A stretch of DNA of 64,000 nucleotides from Acidimicrobiaceae bacterium. Its GTDB lineage: Bacteria > Actinomycetota > Acidimicrobiia > Acidimicrobiales > Ilumatobacteraceae. The notes beneath the pieces are model-generated. The model made no database searches. It saw only the letters and a program-made list of their open reading frames with translations, and had not been told where the DNA came from. The stretch lies in the NCBI GenBank assembly GCA_020637295.1, contig JACJWF010000002.1, positions 488,608-552,607 of the forward strand. The letters are read 5' to 3'. The translations under genes were made by a program, and so were the position numbers. Each line of letters begins with the position of its first letter. The stretch's first letter is position 1. Below, piece by piece: positions 31,840 to 40,342 of this stretch.

Positions 31840-33843
31840 ATGCCTCGCGTCGTCTTCACCCCGTCCGGCCTCGCCGCCGACGTGCCCACCGGCACCACCG
31901 TGCTCCAGGCGGCGCGCGACCTGGGCGTGGATCTGGACTCCGTCTGCGGTGGCCGCGGCATCTGCGGGCGCTGCCAGATCACGTTCCAGCCCGGCAGCCA
32001 CCCCAAGTGGGCCATCGATGCTGACGCCTCCGCGCTCTCCGCGTGGTCGGTCACGGAGGATGCCTACCGCAACCGGCGCGGCCTGCGCGACGAGCGTCGC
32101 CTCGGCTGCTGCGCCACCGTCGCCGCCGACGTGGTGGTGGACGTGCCGCCGGAGAGCCAGGTGCACCGCCCGATCGTGCGCAAGTCGCTGGATCTCACCG
32201 ATGTCGTGCTGGACCCCGCGATCACCCTGTGCTACCTGGAGCTGCCTCAGGCGGAGCTCGGCGACGCGGCATCGATGAGCGACCTCGTGGCCGATGCCGT
32301 GCAGGCCTCGTTCGGACGCACCGTGCGGTCGATGGAGCTGGCCGCCCTCCAGGCTGTCCACCGGGCCTTCGCCGGTCAGGACCGCTCCGCCACCGTGGCC
32401 ATTCGCGGCGACGCGGTGGTGGCCGCGTGGCCCGGCTACCACGACCGCGCGCTGGGGGTGGCGGTCGACATCGGCAGCACGACGATCGCCGGTCACCTGT
32501 GCGACCTCGTCACCGGCGAGGTCCTCGCATCTGCCGGGCGGATGAACCCGCAGATCCGCTTCGGCGAGGACCTCATGAGCCGGGTGTCGTACGTGATGAT
32601 GAACCCTGGCGGGGCCGGACAGCTCACCACGGTGGTGCGCGAAGCCTTGGACGGCCTGATCGCCGAACTGTGCAGCGCCGCCGGCGACGAGCCGGCACGG
32701 GTGCTGGAGGTCGTGCTGGTCGGGAACCCGATCATGCATCACGTGGTCGCCGGCATCGACCCCACCCCGCTGGGCCAGGCACCGTTCACCCTCGCCACCT
32801 CGGCAGCGGTGGAGGTGCCGGCGCCGGCGCTCGGCCTGTCCTGCCCGCAGGCCGCTGTCTACCTGGCCCCGTGCATCGCCGGCCATGTGGGCGCCGACAC
32901 CGCCGCAGTGATCCTCAGCGAGGGCCCGCACCGCTCACCCTCCCTGCAACTGCTGGTGGACGTGGGTACCAACGCCGAGATCGTGCTCGGCGACGCGGAG
33001 CGCCAGTTCGCCGCCAGCAGCCCCACCGGGCCGGCGTTCGAGGGAGCCCAGCTGAGCTGCGGTCAGCGGGCCACGGCCGGCGCCATCGAGCGCGTGCGCA
33101 TCGACCGCGCCACGCTGGAGCCCTGTGTGCGGGTGATCGGCTGCGACCTCTGGAGCGACGACCCGGGGTTCTCCGAGGCGCTCGATGCTGCCGGCATCGA
33201 GGTCACCGGCATCTGCGGCTCGGGCATCATCGAGGTGATCGCCGAGATGTACCTCGCCGGGATCATCGACCAGGACGGGGTCATCCAGGGCCACCTCGCC
33301 GACCGCACCCCACGGCTGGTGGCCGAGGGCCGCACCTTCTCCTACGTGGTCCACGAAGCGCCGGCCAACCGGCTGCTGATCACCCAGAACGACGTGCGGG
33401 CCATCCAACTGGCCAAGGCTGCGCTGCGCGCCGGCATCGAACTGCTCATGCGCCACGCCGGTGTCACGGAGGTTCACGACATCCGCCTGGCCGGGGCCTT
33501 CGGCAGCCACATCGACCCTCTCCACGCCCTGGTCCTCGGCCTCGTGCCGGACTGCCCGGTGGCGCAGGTGCGCTCGGTCGGCAACGCCGCCGGCGCAGGT
33601 GCGGTCCGCGCCCTGCTCTCGGTGGCTGCCCGCCGGGAGATGGAGGCTGCGGTGCGCCAGGTGGTCAAGATCGAAACCGCCACCGAGCCGGAGTTCCAGG
33701 CCGAGTTCGTGGCTGCGATGGCGTTCCCCCATGCCGTCGCCCCGTCCCCACACCTGTCGACCGTGGTCACCCTGCCGGAGCGCAGCGCCACGTCGACCGA
33801 CCGCGGGCGCCGACGGCGCCGCAGCGAGAAGGAGGCGTCATGA
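31840..33843 (+). CDS. corrinoid-protein reductive activator (RACo-type, [2Fe-2S] + DUF4445)
   Basis: A 667-residue activator that uses ATP to return inactive cob(II)alamin to cob(I)alamin on the corrinoid protein. The N-terminal plant-type ferredoxin domain has Cys36, Cys42 and Cys45 (VCGGRGICGRC) and a fourth ligand among Cys90/Cys91. A middle linker domain follows, then an ASKHA-fold ATPase with VDIGSTTIAGHL, LVDVGTNAEIVLG and GICGSGIIEVIAEM. This is the RACo layout, not the [4Fe-4S] RamA layout. The last 30 residues are Arg-rich. The stop overlaps the methyltransferase ATG by ATGA. Confidence 0.93.
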   Translation: MPRVVFTPSGLAADVPTGTTVLQAARDLGVDLDSVCGGRGICGRCQITFQPGSHPKWAIDADASALSAWSVTEDAYRNRRGLRDERRLGCCATVAADVVVDVPPESQVHRPIVRKSLDLTDVVLDPAITLCYLELPQAELGDAASMSDLVADAVQASFGRTVRSMELAALQAVHRAFAGQDRSATVAIRGDAVVAAWPGYHDRALGVAVDIGSTTIAGHLCDLVTGEVLASAGRMNPQIRFGEDLMSRVSYVMMNPGGAGQLTTVVREALDGLIAELCSAAGDEPARVLEVVLVGNPIMHHVVAGIDPTPLGQAPFTLATSAAVEVPAPALGLSCPQAAVYLAPCIAGHVGADTAAVILSEGPHRSPSLQLLVDVGTNAEIVLGDAERQFAASSPTGPAFEGAQLSCGQRATAGAIERVRIDRATLEPCVRVIGCDLWSDDPGFSEALDAAGIEVTGICGSGIIEVIAEMYLAGIIDQDGVIQGHLADRTPRLVAEGRTFSYVVHEAPANRLLITQNDVRAIQLAKAALRAGIELLMRHAGVTEVHDIRLAGAFGSHIDPLHALVLGLVPDCPVAQVRSVGNAAGAGAVRALLSVAARREMEAAVRQVVKIETATEPEFQAEFVAAMAFPHAVAPSPHLSTVVTLPERSATSTDRGRRRRRSEKEAS

Positions 33844-35384
33844 GCGACCCACAGACCGGCGGCGGCCGGCGGGGCGGTGGTCGCGCTGCTCGAGCGGCGA
33901 TGCGCGCCGCGGCAGTCGTGGAGCGCGTGCCGTACCTGACGCGCACGATGGCGCCGTTCGAGATCCTCTCCGACGAAGCGCTGGCCGCCATCGAGCACAC
34001 CGCCGACACGGTGCTGGAGGAAGTCGGGATCGAGGTGCGCGACTACCCGGCCGCGCTGCCGATCTTCCAGCGCGGTGGCGCCATCGTGGACGGCACCCGC
34101 GTGCGGTTCCCCCGCGGCCTGTGCCGCGAGATCGTCCAGGCCAGCGCTCCTGCCACGTATGTGCAGCACGCCCGGAACCCCGAGCGCAGCGTGGTGATCG
34201 GGGGCGCTCACACCGTGTTCGCCCCCAACTACGGCAGCCCCTTCGTGCACGACCTGGACAACGGGCGCCGCTACGCCACGCTCGCCGACTTCCAGAACTT
34301 CGTGAAGCTCACCTACGTGTCGCCCTGGCTGCACCACAGCGGCGGCACGGTGTGCGAGCCGGTGGACGTGCCGGTCAGCAAGCGCCATCTGGACATGGTG
34401 TACAGCCACCTGAAGTACAGCGACAAGGGGTTCATGGGCTCGGTCACCGCGGGTGAGCGCGCCGCCGACAGCGTGGAGCTCGCCCGCATCGGCTTCGGCG
34501 GCGACCTGCAGGACCGCACGGTGATGACCAGCCTGATCAACGCCAGTTCGCCGCTGGTGTGGGACGGCACGATGCTGGCCGCCGCCCAGTGCTACGCCGA
34601 GCACAACCAGGCCACGATCATCACCCCGTTCATCCTCGCCGGCGCGATGGCACCCGCCACCAGTGCCGGCGTGGCCGTGCAGACCTTGGCCGAGGCGCTG
34701 GCCGGGATGACCTTCGTGCAGCTCGTCCGGCCGGGTGCGCCAGTCGTGTTCGGCAGCTTCGCCAGCAGCATGAGCATGCAGACCGGCGCCCCCACCTTCG
34801 GCACCCCCGAACCGTCGCTGGTGCTCTACACCGTGGCCGCGCTGGCCCGGCGGCTGGGCGTGCCGTTCCGCTCCGGCGGGTCGCTCACCGCCTCCAAGAT
34901 CCCCGACGCCCAGGCCGCCTACGAGAGCGCCAACACCCTGCAGCCGACGGTGCTGGGCGGCGTCAACTTCGTGCTCCACGCCGCGGGCTGGCTGGAGGGT
35001 GGCTTGGCCATCGGCTACGAGAAGTTCGTGCTGGACTGCGACCAGTTGGGGATGATGCACACGTTCGTCCGCGGGCTGGACACGACAGCGAACGGCCTGG
35101 CGCTCGATGCCATCCGCACCAACCCGCCGGGCAACCACTTCCTCGGCACCGCCCACACGCTGGCCAACTTCGAGACTGCGTTCTACCGCAGCGACACCGC
35201 CGACAACGCCAGCTACGAGCAGTGGTCGGAGGAAGGTTCGCTCGACGCCGCCCGGCGCGCCAACGCGCTGTGGAAGCGCCGCCTCGCCGAGTACGAAGCG
35301 CCGCCGCTCGACGACGCGATCGACCAGGAGATGCTGGCGTTCATCGACCGCCGCAAGGCCGAGTTGCCGGACGAGTTCGCATGA
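33840..35384 (+). CDS. MttB-superfamily methyltransferase without pyrrolysine (glycine-betaine-type candidate)
   Basis: A 514-residue corrinoid-dependent methyltransferase of the trimethylamine methyltransferase (MttB) superfamily. Landmarks are HTADTVLEEVGIEV near the N-terminus, FAPNYGSPFVHDL, SDKGFMGSVTAGERA, TPFILAGAMAPATSAG and the C-terminal HFLGTAHTLANFETAFYRS. No in-frame amber codon is read through, so it belongs with the non-pyrrolysine members, such as MtgB, that demethylate quaternary amines like glycine betaine. The nearby choline dehydrogenase and betaine transporter support glycine betaine as substrate, giving dimethylglycine, but carnitine- or proline-betaine-type substrates are possible. 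ATGA overlaps lie at both ends. Confidence 0.93.
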   Translation: MSDPQTGGGRRGGGRAARAAMRAAAVVERVPYLTRTMAPFEILSDEALAAIEHTADTVLEEVGIEVRDYPAALPIFQRGGAIVDGTRVRFPRGLCREIVQASAPATYVQHARNPERSVVIGGAHTVFAPNYGSPFVHDLDNGRRYATLADFQNFVKLTYVSPWLHHSGGTVCEPVDVPVSKRHLDMVYSHLKYSDKGFMGSVTAGERAADSVELARIGFGGDLQDRTVMTSLINASSPLVWDGTMLAAAQCYAEHNQATIITPFILAGAMAPATSAGVAVQTLAEALAGMTFVQLVRPGAPVVFGSFASSMSMQTGAPTFGTPEPSLVLYTVAALARRLGVPFRSGGSLTASKIPDAQAAYESANTLQPTVLGGVNFVLHAAGWLEGGLAIGYEKFVLDCDQLGMMHTFVRGLDTTANGLALDAIRTNPPGNHFLGTAHTLANFETAFYRSDTADNASYEQWSEEGSLDAARRANALWKRRLAEYEAPPLDDAIDQEMLAFIDRRKAELPDEFA

Positions 35385-36232
35385 GCGCCACCACCACCGC
35401 GAGTGGCTCGGCAGTGCAACGCCTCGTCGCCGAAGCCCGCTACGAGGTCATCCCGCTGAAGAGCGTGGAGGCCCAACTCCCCCACCTGCCCACCGGCTGC
35501 TCGGTGAGCGTCACGTGCAGCCCCACGAAGGGCCAGCAGGCCACGCTGGACCTCACCGCTCGCCTCCTGGATCTCGGTCACCTCGCCGTGCCCCACTTGT
35601 CCGCCCGGCTCACGGGGGACCGCGCCCAGGTGTCGGCGCTCGCCCGCTTCTGCCGCGAGCATGCCGTGCAGGAGGTCTTCCTCGTGGCCGGCGACTCGCC
35701 GGAAGCGGCTGGCCCCTACGACGGGGTGGTGGCGTTCCTGCGCGACTTCCTGGAGGAGGACCACGGGCTGCGGCGCATCGGCGTCACCGCCTACCCGGAC
35801 GGGCATGCGCTCATCCCTCGGCCGGTGCTGCACGACGCGCTCCACGCCAAGCAGACGCTTCTGGCGGCGGCCGGTGTGGGCGGGTTCGCCAGCACCCAGA
35901 TGTGCTTCGACGTGCGGCGCTGGGCCGAGTGGTGCTCGGCGGAGCGGGCGGGCGGCCTGACCCTGCCACTGCACGTGGGCGTGCCCGGGGTCATCGACCG
36001 GGCGAAGCTGCTGTCCATGGGCATGCGGCTGGGCATCGGCCAGAGCATGCGCTTCGTCCGCAAGCAGGGTGGGGTGCTCGGCCGCCTGTTCCGTCCCGGG
36101 GGCTACGACCCGATGCGCCTCGTGGCGCCCTTGGCCCGCCGCGCCGGCGAGTTGGGCCTCGAGGGCCTGCACCTGTTCACGTTCAACAATGTCGAGGCCA
36201 CGGCGGCGTGGCAGCGCAACCAGCCGGGCTGA
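35381..36232 (+). CDS. methylenetetrahydrofolate reductase-like protein
   Basis: A 283-residue TIM-barrel protein of the MetF family with recognisable VSVTCSPTKG, HLSARLTGD, EVFLVAGDSPEAAGPY and LHLFTFNNVEATAAW segments. It lacks the N-terminal FEFFPP signature of biosynthetic MetF and so is a divergent branch. In this operon it should run as a methyl-THF oxidase or dehydrogenase, passing methylene-THF to FolD. The electron acceptor is unclear: no MetV-like or zinc partner is encoded here. Last gene of the operon, coupled by ATGA, ending 10 bp from a convergent MFS gene. Confidence 0.85.
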   Translation: MSATTTASGSAVQRLVAEARYEVIPLKSVEAQLPHLPTGCSVSVTCSPTKGQQATLDLTARLLDLGHLAVPHLSARLTGDRAQVSALARFCREHAVQEVFLVAGDSPEAAGPYDGVVAFLRDFLEEDHGLRRIGVTAYPDGHALIPRPVLHDALHAKQTLLAAAGVGGFASTQMCFDVRRWAEWCSAERAGGLTLPLHVGVPGVIDRAKLLSMGMRLGIGQSMRFVRKQGGVLGRLFRPGGYDPMRLVAPLARRAGELGLEGLHLFTFNNVEATAAWQRNQPG

Positions 36233-36242
36233 TCGCGCAGCA

Positions 36243-37550
36243 TCACTGCTCCGGCGGAGGCTCGCGGCGCTGGCGGCGGCGGCGAACCCCCATCGAGATG
36301 ATCGTCGCCGGCACGAAGAACGCCCGCGCCGGCAGCGAGACCTCCCGCCACGGCCGCTTGGCGATCGGCGATCGCCACGCCAGGATGCGGTAGAAGAGGT
36401 AGGCGGCGATGACGCCGTGCAGGCCCACCAGCGCCCAGAAGAACCCGTCCGGGCCGAGGGCGATCATCGCCCCGGCAGCGACGAACGGCCCCGCCACGGC
36501 GCCCAGGCCGTACAGCGTCACCAACTGCGAGGCGGCGGCGTTGAGGTGAGCCGGCTCGATCCAGTCGTTGGTGTAGGCAGCGGCGATGGAGTACAGCGGG
36601 TAGCTCAGCCCACCGAGCGCTGCCATGCACAGGAAGGTTGCCGGGTGACCGGGCTCCAGCACCACCAGCGCTGCGCCCGCACCGATGGTGCCGACGGCGG
36701 CAGCGAAGCCGACCACGCGACGATCCAGGTCGTCACTGGCCCGCGAGATCGGCCACTGGAGGATCACCGAGCCGATGCTGGGCAGGGCCACGAACAGACC
36801 GATGGCGCCCGCCCGCATGCCGACACGGGTGGCGTAGATGGCAGCCATGCCGGTCATCGCGCCGTGCGCCACGCCGATCAAGAGGCAGGAGTAGACGCCG
36901 GTCGGCACGGTGCGGGCCAGGTCGCGCAACGAGACGTTGCTCGTGCGCTCCACCTTCGGCGCCACGGCGTCCTCGGACAGCGCCACCGGTGCCACGGCCA
37001 GCGAGGTGAGGATGCCGGCGATGGCGAACGACATGATCAGCCGGCCCTCCACCGCAGCGAGGAGGATCTGCCCCAGGCCGAAGAACAGGATGGTGACCAC
37101 GCCGTAGACGGCCAGCAGCCGGCCCCGGTTCTCGTTGGTGGCCAGGTCGTTCAGCCACGACTCGGCCACCACGTACAGCCCGGCGGTGCACAGGCCGGTG
37201 AGCAGGCGGAGCACCACCCACCAGCCGGCATGTCCGGTGATGCCCACGGCTACCATCGCCGCCGCCAGCGTGGACGCCAGCGCGGCATAGACGCGGATGT
37301 GCCCCACACGGCCCAGCGAGCGCAGGGTCAGCCGCGAGCCGACGAGGAACCCGATGTAGTAGGCCGCCGAGATGAGGCTGGAGACGGCCGTCGGCAGGCC
37401 CACCCGTTCCGAGCGCACGCCGAGCGCGGTACCGAACAGGCCGGCTGCCAGCATGAGCAGCGCGAGGCCGACGAACAGACCCCACGTGGCCAGCGCGAGA
37501 TCACGACGGACGGCCGGGCCGTCGGCGGCGAGGGAGGGCGACCCTGGCAT
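36243..37550 (-). CDS. MFS transporter (YcaD-like)
   Basis: A 435-residue major-facilitator protein with 12 predicted helices. The pattern AAYYIGFLVGS, RLLTGLCTAGLYVVAESWLN, then ENRGRLLAVYGVV resembles the YcaD/UMF family of exporters. It begins shortly after the proline-rich protein gene ends upstream on the same strand (13 bp), so the two may be co-transcribed. The substrate is not evident; an amine, amino acid or drug is possible. The C-terminus is basic and Arg-rich. Confidence 0.85.
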   Translation of the reverse strand: MPGSPSLAADGPAVRRDLALATWGLFVGLALLMLAAGLFGTALGVRSERVGLPTAVSSLISAAYYIGFLVGSRLTLRSLGRVGHIRVYAALASTLAAAMVAVGITGHAGWWVVLRLLTGLCTAGLYVVAESWLNDLATNENRGRLLAVYGVVTILFFGLGQILLAAVEGRLIMSFAIAGILTSLAVAPVALSEDAVAPKVERTSNVSLRDLARTVPTGVYSCLLIGVAHGAMTGMAAIYATRVGMRAGAIGLFVALPSIGSVILQWPISRASDDLDRRVVGFAAAVGTIGAGAALVVLEPGHPATFLCMAALGGLSYPLYSIAAAYTNDWIEPAHLNAAASQLVTLYGLGAVAGPFVAAGAMIALGPDGFFWALVGLHGVIAAYLFYRILAWRSPIAKRPWREVSLPARAFFVPATIISMGVRRRRQRREPPPEQ

Positions 37551-37563
37551 GGCCGCGCCGGGC

Positions 37564-38601
37564 TCAGGCCGCTTCGCGCATGGTTTCGAAGACTGCCTGG
37601 GCCGTGGACACCAACTCCGAGGAGCTGCCGGGAGCCTGGTAGTAGATCGCCAGTGTGACGTCGACGGTGTCGATACGCACCACGATCAGCACCTTGGCGG
37701 CCGAGCCGTCGCCGCAGCCGTCGTACTGCACCATCATGCCGCTGCCGAAGTCCGTCGGGTAGCCGATGTTGGTGGACTGCGACGCGCATTCACCATCGCC
37801 CGGGGCGATGAAGTTGAAGACGTCGTCCGTGGACTGGGTGATCGTGCCCGGCACGGCGAACAGGGTGAAGCCGAACGTGACATGGTCCGTGTTGAACCCG
37901 TCCACGCTGGTGGCCGCAGTGATGGACGGCACGGTGAACCCGTCGTTGGATTGGATGGGCCGGCTGTCCACCTCGAGGAAGCTGGGGATCAGCGCGCTGA
38001 AGGTGTTGGTGTCGTCGAACACCTCGACCAGCCCGGAGGCAGCAGTGGTGGGTGCCTGTGTGGGCGGCGCAGCGCTGGTGGGCGCTGCCGTGATGATCAC
38101 CGACGTGGGTGGCGCTGTGGTGACCGGCACGACCGTGGTGGACTCCTGGGACAGCACCGTGGTGGTGGCCGCAGAGGGGAAGGTGGTGCTGGCAGGAGTG
38201 ACGCCCTTGTCGTCGTCGCCACCACCGAAGGCCAGCACGCCGCCCACCACCAACGCGACGGCCGCCACTGCGCCACCCACGATGAGGCCGGTCTTCTTCT
38301 TCGGAGCCGCCGGTGGCATGCCACCCGGCGTGCCGTAGCCCTGTTGCTGGTAACCGGGCTGCTGGTAACCGGGCTGCTGGTACCCCGGCTGCGGCGGGTA
38401 CTGCTGAGCCGGCGGCATCTGCTGGGTGGGCGGGTACTGCTGCGCCGGCGGCATCTGCTGGGTGGGCGGGTACTGCGGCTGCTGGCCGGGCTGCGGGAAC
38501 TGCCCGGGCTGCGGGAACTGGCCCTGGCCAGGTTGGCCGGGCGGCGGACCGCCAGGCGTGGAGCCGGGGGGCGGAAGGTAAGGAGGCTCGTTGGTACCCA
38601 T
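37564..38601 (-). CDS. proline/glutamine-rich single-pass membrane protein
   Basis: A 345-residue protein in three parts. A cytoplasmic Pro/Gln-rich region (residues 1-100) contains tandem repeats (GQFPQP twice, YPPTQQMPPAQQ twice, PGYQQ three times). A single hydrophobic helix follows KKKTG (about 103-125). Then comes a Thr/Ser/Pro stalk and an extracytoplasmic domain (about 190-345) with several cysteines. The topology resembles actinobacterial proteins with Pro-rich tails that interact with cell-wall or division machinery, but no defined family is recognised. The ATG at 38601 begins the repeat region. It is separated from etfA by 20 bp on the same strand. Confidence 0.75.
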   Translation of the reverse strand: MGTNEPPYLPPPGSTPGGPPPGQPGQGQFPQPGQFPQPGQQPQYPPTQQMPPAQQYPPTQQMPPAQQYPPQPGYQQPGYQQPGYQQQGYGTPGGMPPAAPKKKTGLIVGGAVAAVALVVGGVLAFGGGDDDKGVTPASTTFPSAATTTVLSQESTTVVPVTTAPPTSVIITAAPTSAAPPTQAPTTAASGLVEVFDDTNTFSALIPSFLEVDSRPIQSNDGFTVPSITAATSVDGFNTDHVTFGFTLFAVPGTITQSTDDVFNFIAPGDGECASQSTNIGYPTDFGSGMMVQYDGCGDGSAAKVLIVVRIDTVDVTLAIYYQAPGSSSELVSTAQAVFETMREAA

Positions 38602-38621
38602 CGGTCGGAGCCTAGCCGCAC

Positions 38622-39578
38622 TCAGGCACCGCGTCGGCGCCTGACTTCTGCAGTGATCGCCGGCACTACCTGATGCAGGTCCCCGATGACGGCGACGTCG
38701 GCCTTCGTGACCATGTTGGCGTCCTTGTCCGTGTTGATCGCCAGGATCGTCTTCGACGCCATGGCGCCGACCCAGTGCTGGATGGCACCGGAGATGCCGC
38801 AGGCGATGTACAGGTCCGGCGCGATCCGCGTGCCCGTCTGGCCCACCTGATCGGTGTGGTTGCGCCACCCGTTGTTGGTGACGGCCCGGGAGCAGCCGAC
38901 GACACCGCCAAGTGCCGACGCCAGTTCCTCGAGCGGGGTGAAGCCCTCCGCCGAACCGACGCCGCGGCCACCGCCGACCACCAGCGCCGCGGTGGCCAGC
39001 GTGACGCCGGCGGCGCGCTCCACGCGCTCCACCACCATCGTGCGAGCAAGCTCGGCGCCGAGGTCGGGTGCCATGGCCTCCGTCGTGGCGTCCACGGGCG
39101 CGGGCGAGGCCTCCAGCGAGTGATGGGCGATGGTGAGCAGCTTGGTCCCCGCGGCCAGGGTGCACTCCTCCAGCAGTGAGCCACCCCAGCGCACGCGTGT
39201 GATCGTCCAGGGCTCGCCGGGCGTGACGGCCGTGACGTTGGCAACCATCGGCAGGCCGAGGCGGGCCGCGACCTGCGCCATCACCTCGTTGCCCCGGTCG
39301 GTGCCGGTGGCCAGCACGGCCGTCGGCTGATACTGGCGGACGAGTTGGGCGACCGTCTCCCCCCACGCCTCCGGGCCGTAGTCGGCGAGAAGGTCGTGAT
39401 GGGCCTGGACCACCACCGACACGCCGTACTCGGCCAGTGTGGCGACCAGCCCGTCAGCTGCGGCGCCGATGGTGATGGCATGCACCGGCTCGCCCAGCGA
39501 ACGGGCGAAGGCGCAGGCCTCCAGCGTGGCCGGGGCCAGCGCGCCCCGGTCGTGTTCGGCAACGACGAGCACGGTCAC
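38622..39578 (-). CDS. etfA: electron transfer flavoprotein alpha subunit
   Basis: A 318-residue FAD-binding ETF subunit. The C-terminal FAD domain shows VVGGGRGVGSAEGF, ELASALGGVVGCSRAV, QVGQTGTRIAPDLYIACGISGAIQH and ILAINTDKDANMVTKADVAVIGD. ETF shuttles electrons from flavin dehydrogenases such as dimethylglycine, sarcosine and acyl-CoA dehydrogenases to the quinone pool. The GTG start overlaps the etfB stop (GTGA). Being in one unit with a dimethylglycine-dehydrogenase-like gene makes that enzyme the likely electron donor. Confidence 0.96.
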   Translation of the reverse strand: MTVLVVAEHDRGALAPATLEACAFARSLGEPVHAITIGAAADGLVATLAEYGVSVVVQAHHDLLADYGPEAWGETVAQLVRQYQPTAVLATGTDRGNEVMAQVAARLGLPMVANVTAVTPGEPWTITRVRWGGSLLEECTLAAGTKLLTIAHHSLEASPAPVDATTEAMAPDLGAELARTMVVERVERAAGVTLATAALVVGGGRGVGSAEGFTPLEELASALGGVVGCSRAVTNNGWRNHTDQVGQTGTRIAPDLYIACGISGAIQHWVGAMASKTILAINTDKDANMVTKADVAVIGDLHQVVPAITAEVRRRRGA

Positions 39579-40342
39579 TTCAACAACCCCAGTTCTTCGA
39601 GAAGGTCGACGACGGCGGGGGCGGCATCGGGGCCGTGGCCGAGGATCACCGTCTCGGTCACGGTCACCGGCGGCTGCACCAGGGTGACCATCTGCTGGCC
39701 ACCGGGCTCGCCTTCCGGCGCCACCTGCGCGACCTCGGCCTTCTTCGCGGCCAAGCGACCCTTCATGGTCGGGTAGCGGGGCAGGTTGATGCCCTCCTTG
39801 ATGCCCAACACGGCCGGCAGCGGCAGGCGGTAGACCTCCACGCCCGCATCGGCTTCGCGGCGGGCGCGCACGGCGTCGCCGTCCACCTCGATGCCCTTGA
39901 CGCCGTTGACGATCGGGCGGCCCAGCGCGTGCGCCACCCGCACCCCGACCTGGAAGTTGCCGGAGTCCGCGCTCTCGTTGCCGAACAGGATGAGGTCGAA
40001 CGGGCCATTGGCCGCCTCCACGCCGGCGATTGCCGTGGCCAGCGCCTGCGCCGTGCGCTGGGGGTCCCAGTCCGCCCCGTCGATCGGCAGCAGCACGCAC
40101 TTCGCCGCACCGACGCTGGCGGCGTAGCGCAGTTGCTCCTCCGCTTCCGTCGGGCCGAGCGTCATCACCGTGGCCTCGCCACCGTGGGCCTCCACCAGCT
40201 GCACGGCGGCCTCCACCGCGCACTCCTCGTGGGGGCTGGTGGTGAACGCCAGGTAGGCGGTGTCCACCGCCTGGCCGTCGGCGGTGATGTTGATCTTGGC
40301 GCCGGGTGCCGGCACCCGCTTCACGCAGACGAGGACGTTCAT
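39575..40342 (-). CDS. etfB: electron transfer flavoprotein beta subunit
   Basis: A 255-residue AMP-binding ETF subunit. It starts with VLVCVKRVPAPGAKI and carries SPHEECAVEAAVQL, FGNESADSGNFQVGVRVAHAL and the recognition-loop-like PLPAVLGIKEGINLPRYPTMKG. It pairs with the EtfA encoded directly downstream. The ATG overlaps the stop of the upstream dehydrogenase gene by ATGA, so all three proteins are translationally coupled. Confidence 0.96.
   Translation of the reverse strand: MNVLVCVKRVPAPGAKINITADGQAVDTAYLAFTTSPHEECAVEAAVQLVEAHGGEATVMTLGPTEAEEQLRYAASVGAAKCVLLPIDGADWDPQRTAQALATAIAGVEAANGPFDLILFGNESADSGNFQVGVRVAHALGRPIVNGVKGIEVDGDAVRARREADAGVEVYRLPLPAVLGIKEGINLPRYPTMKGRLAAKKAEVAQVAPEGEPGGQQMVTLVQPPVTVTETVILGHGPDAAPAVVDLLEELGLLK

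Noticed and set aside
33840..35384. Possible pyrrolysine-containing MttB with an in-frame amber codon
   Set aside because: The reading frame runs uninterrupted for 514 codons to a TGA, so this is a non-pyrrolysine member, and no pyl genes are present.
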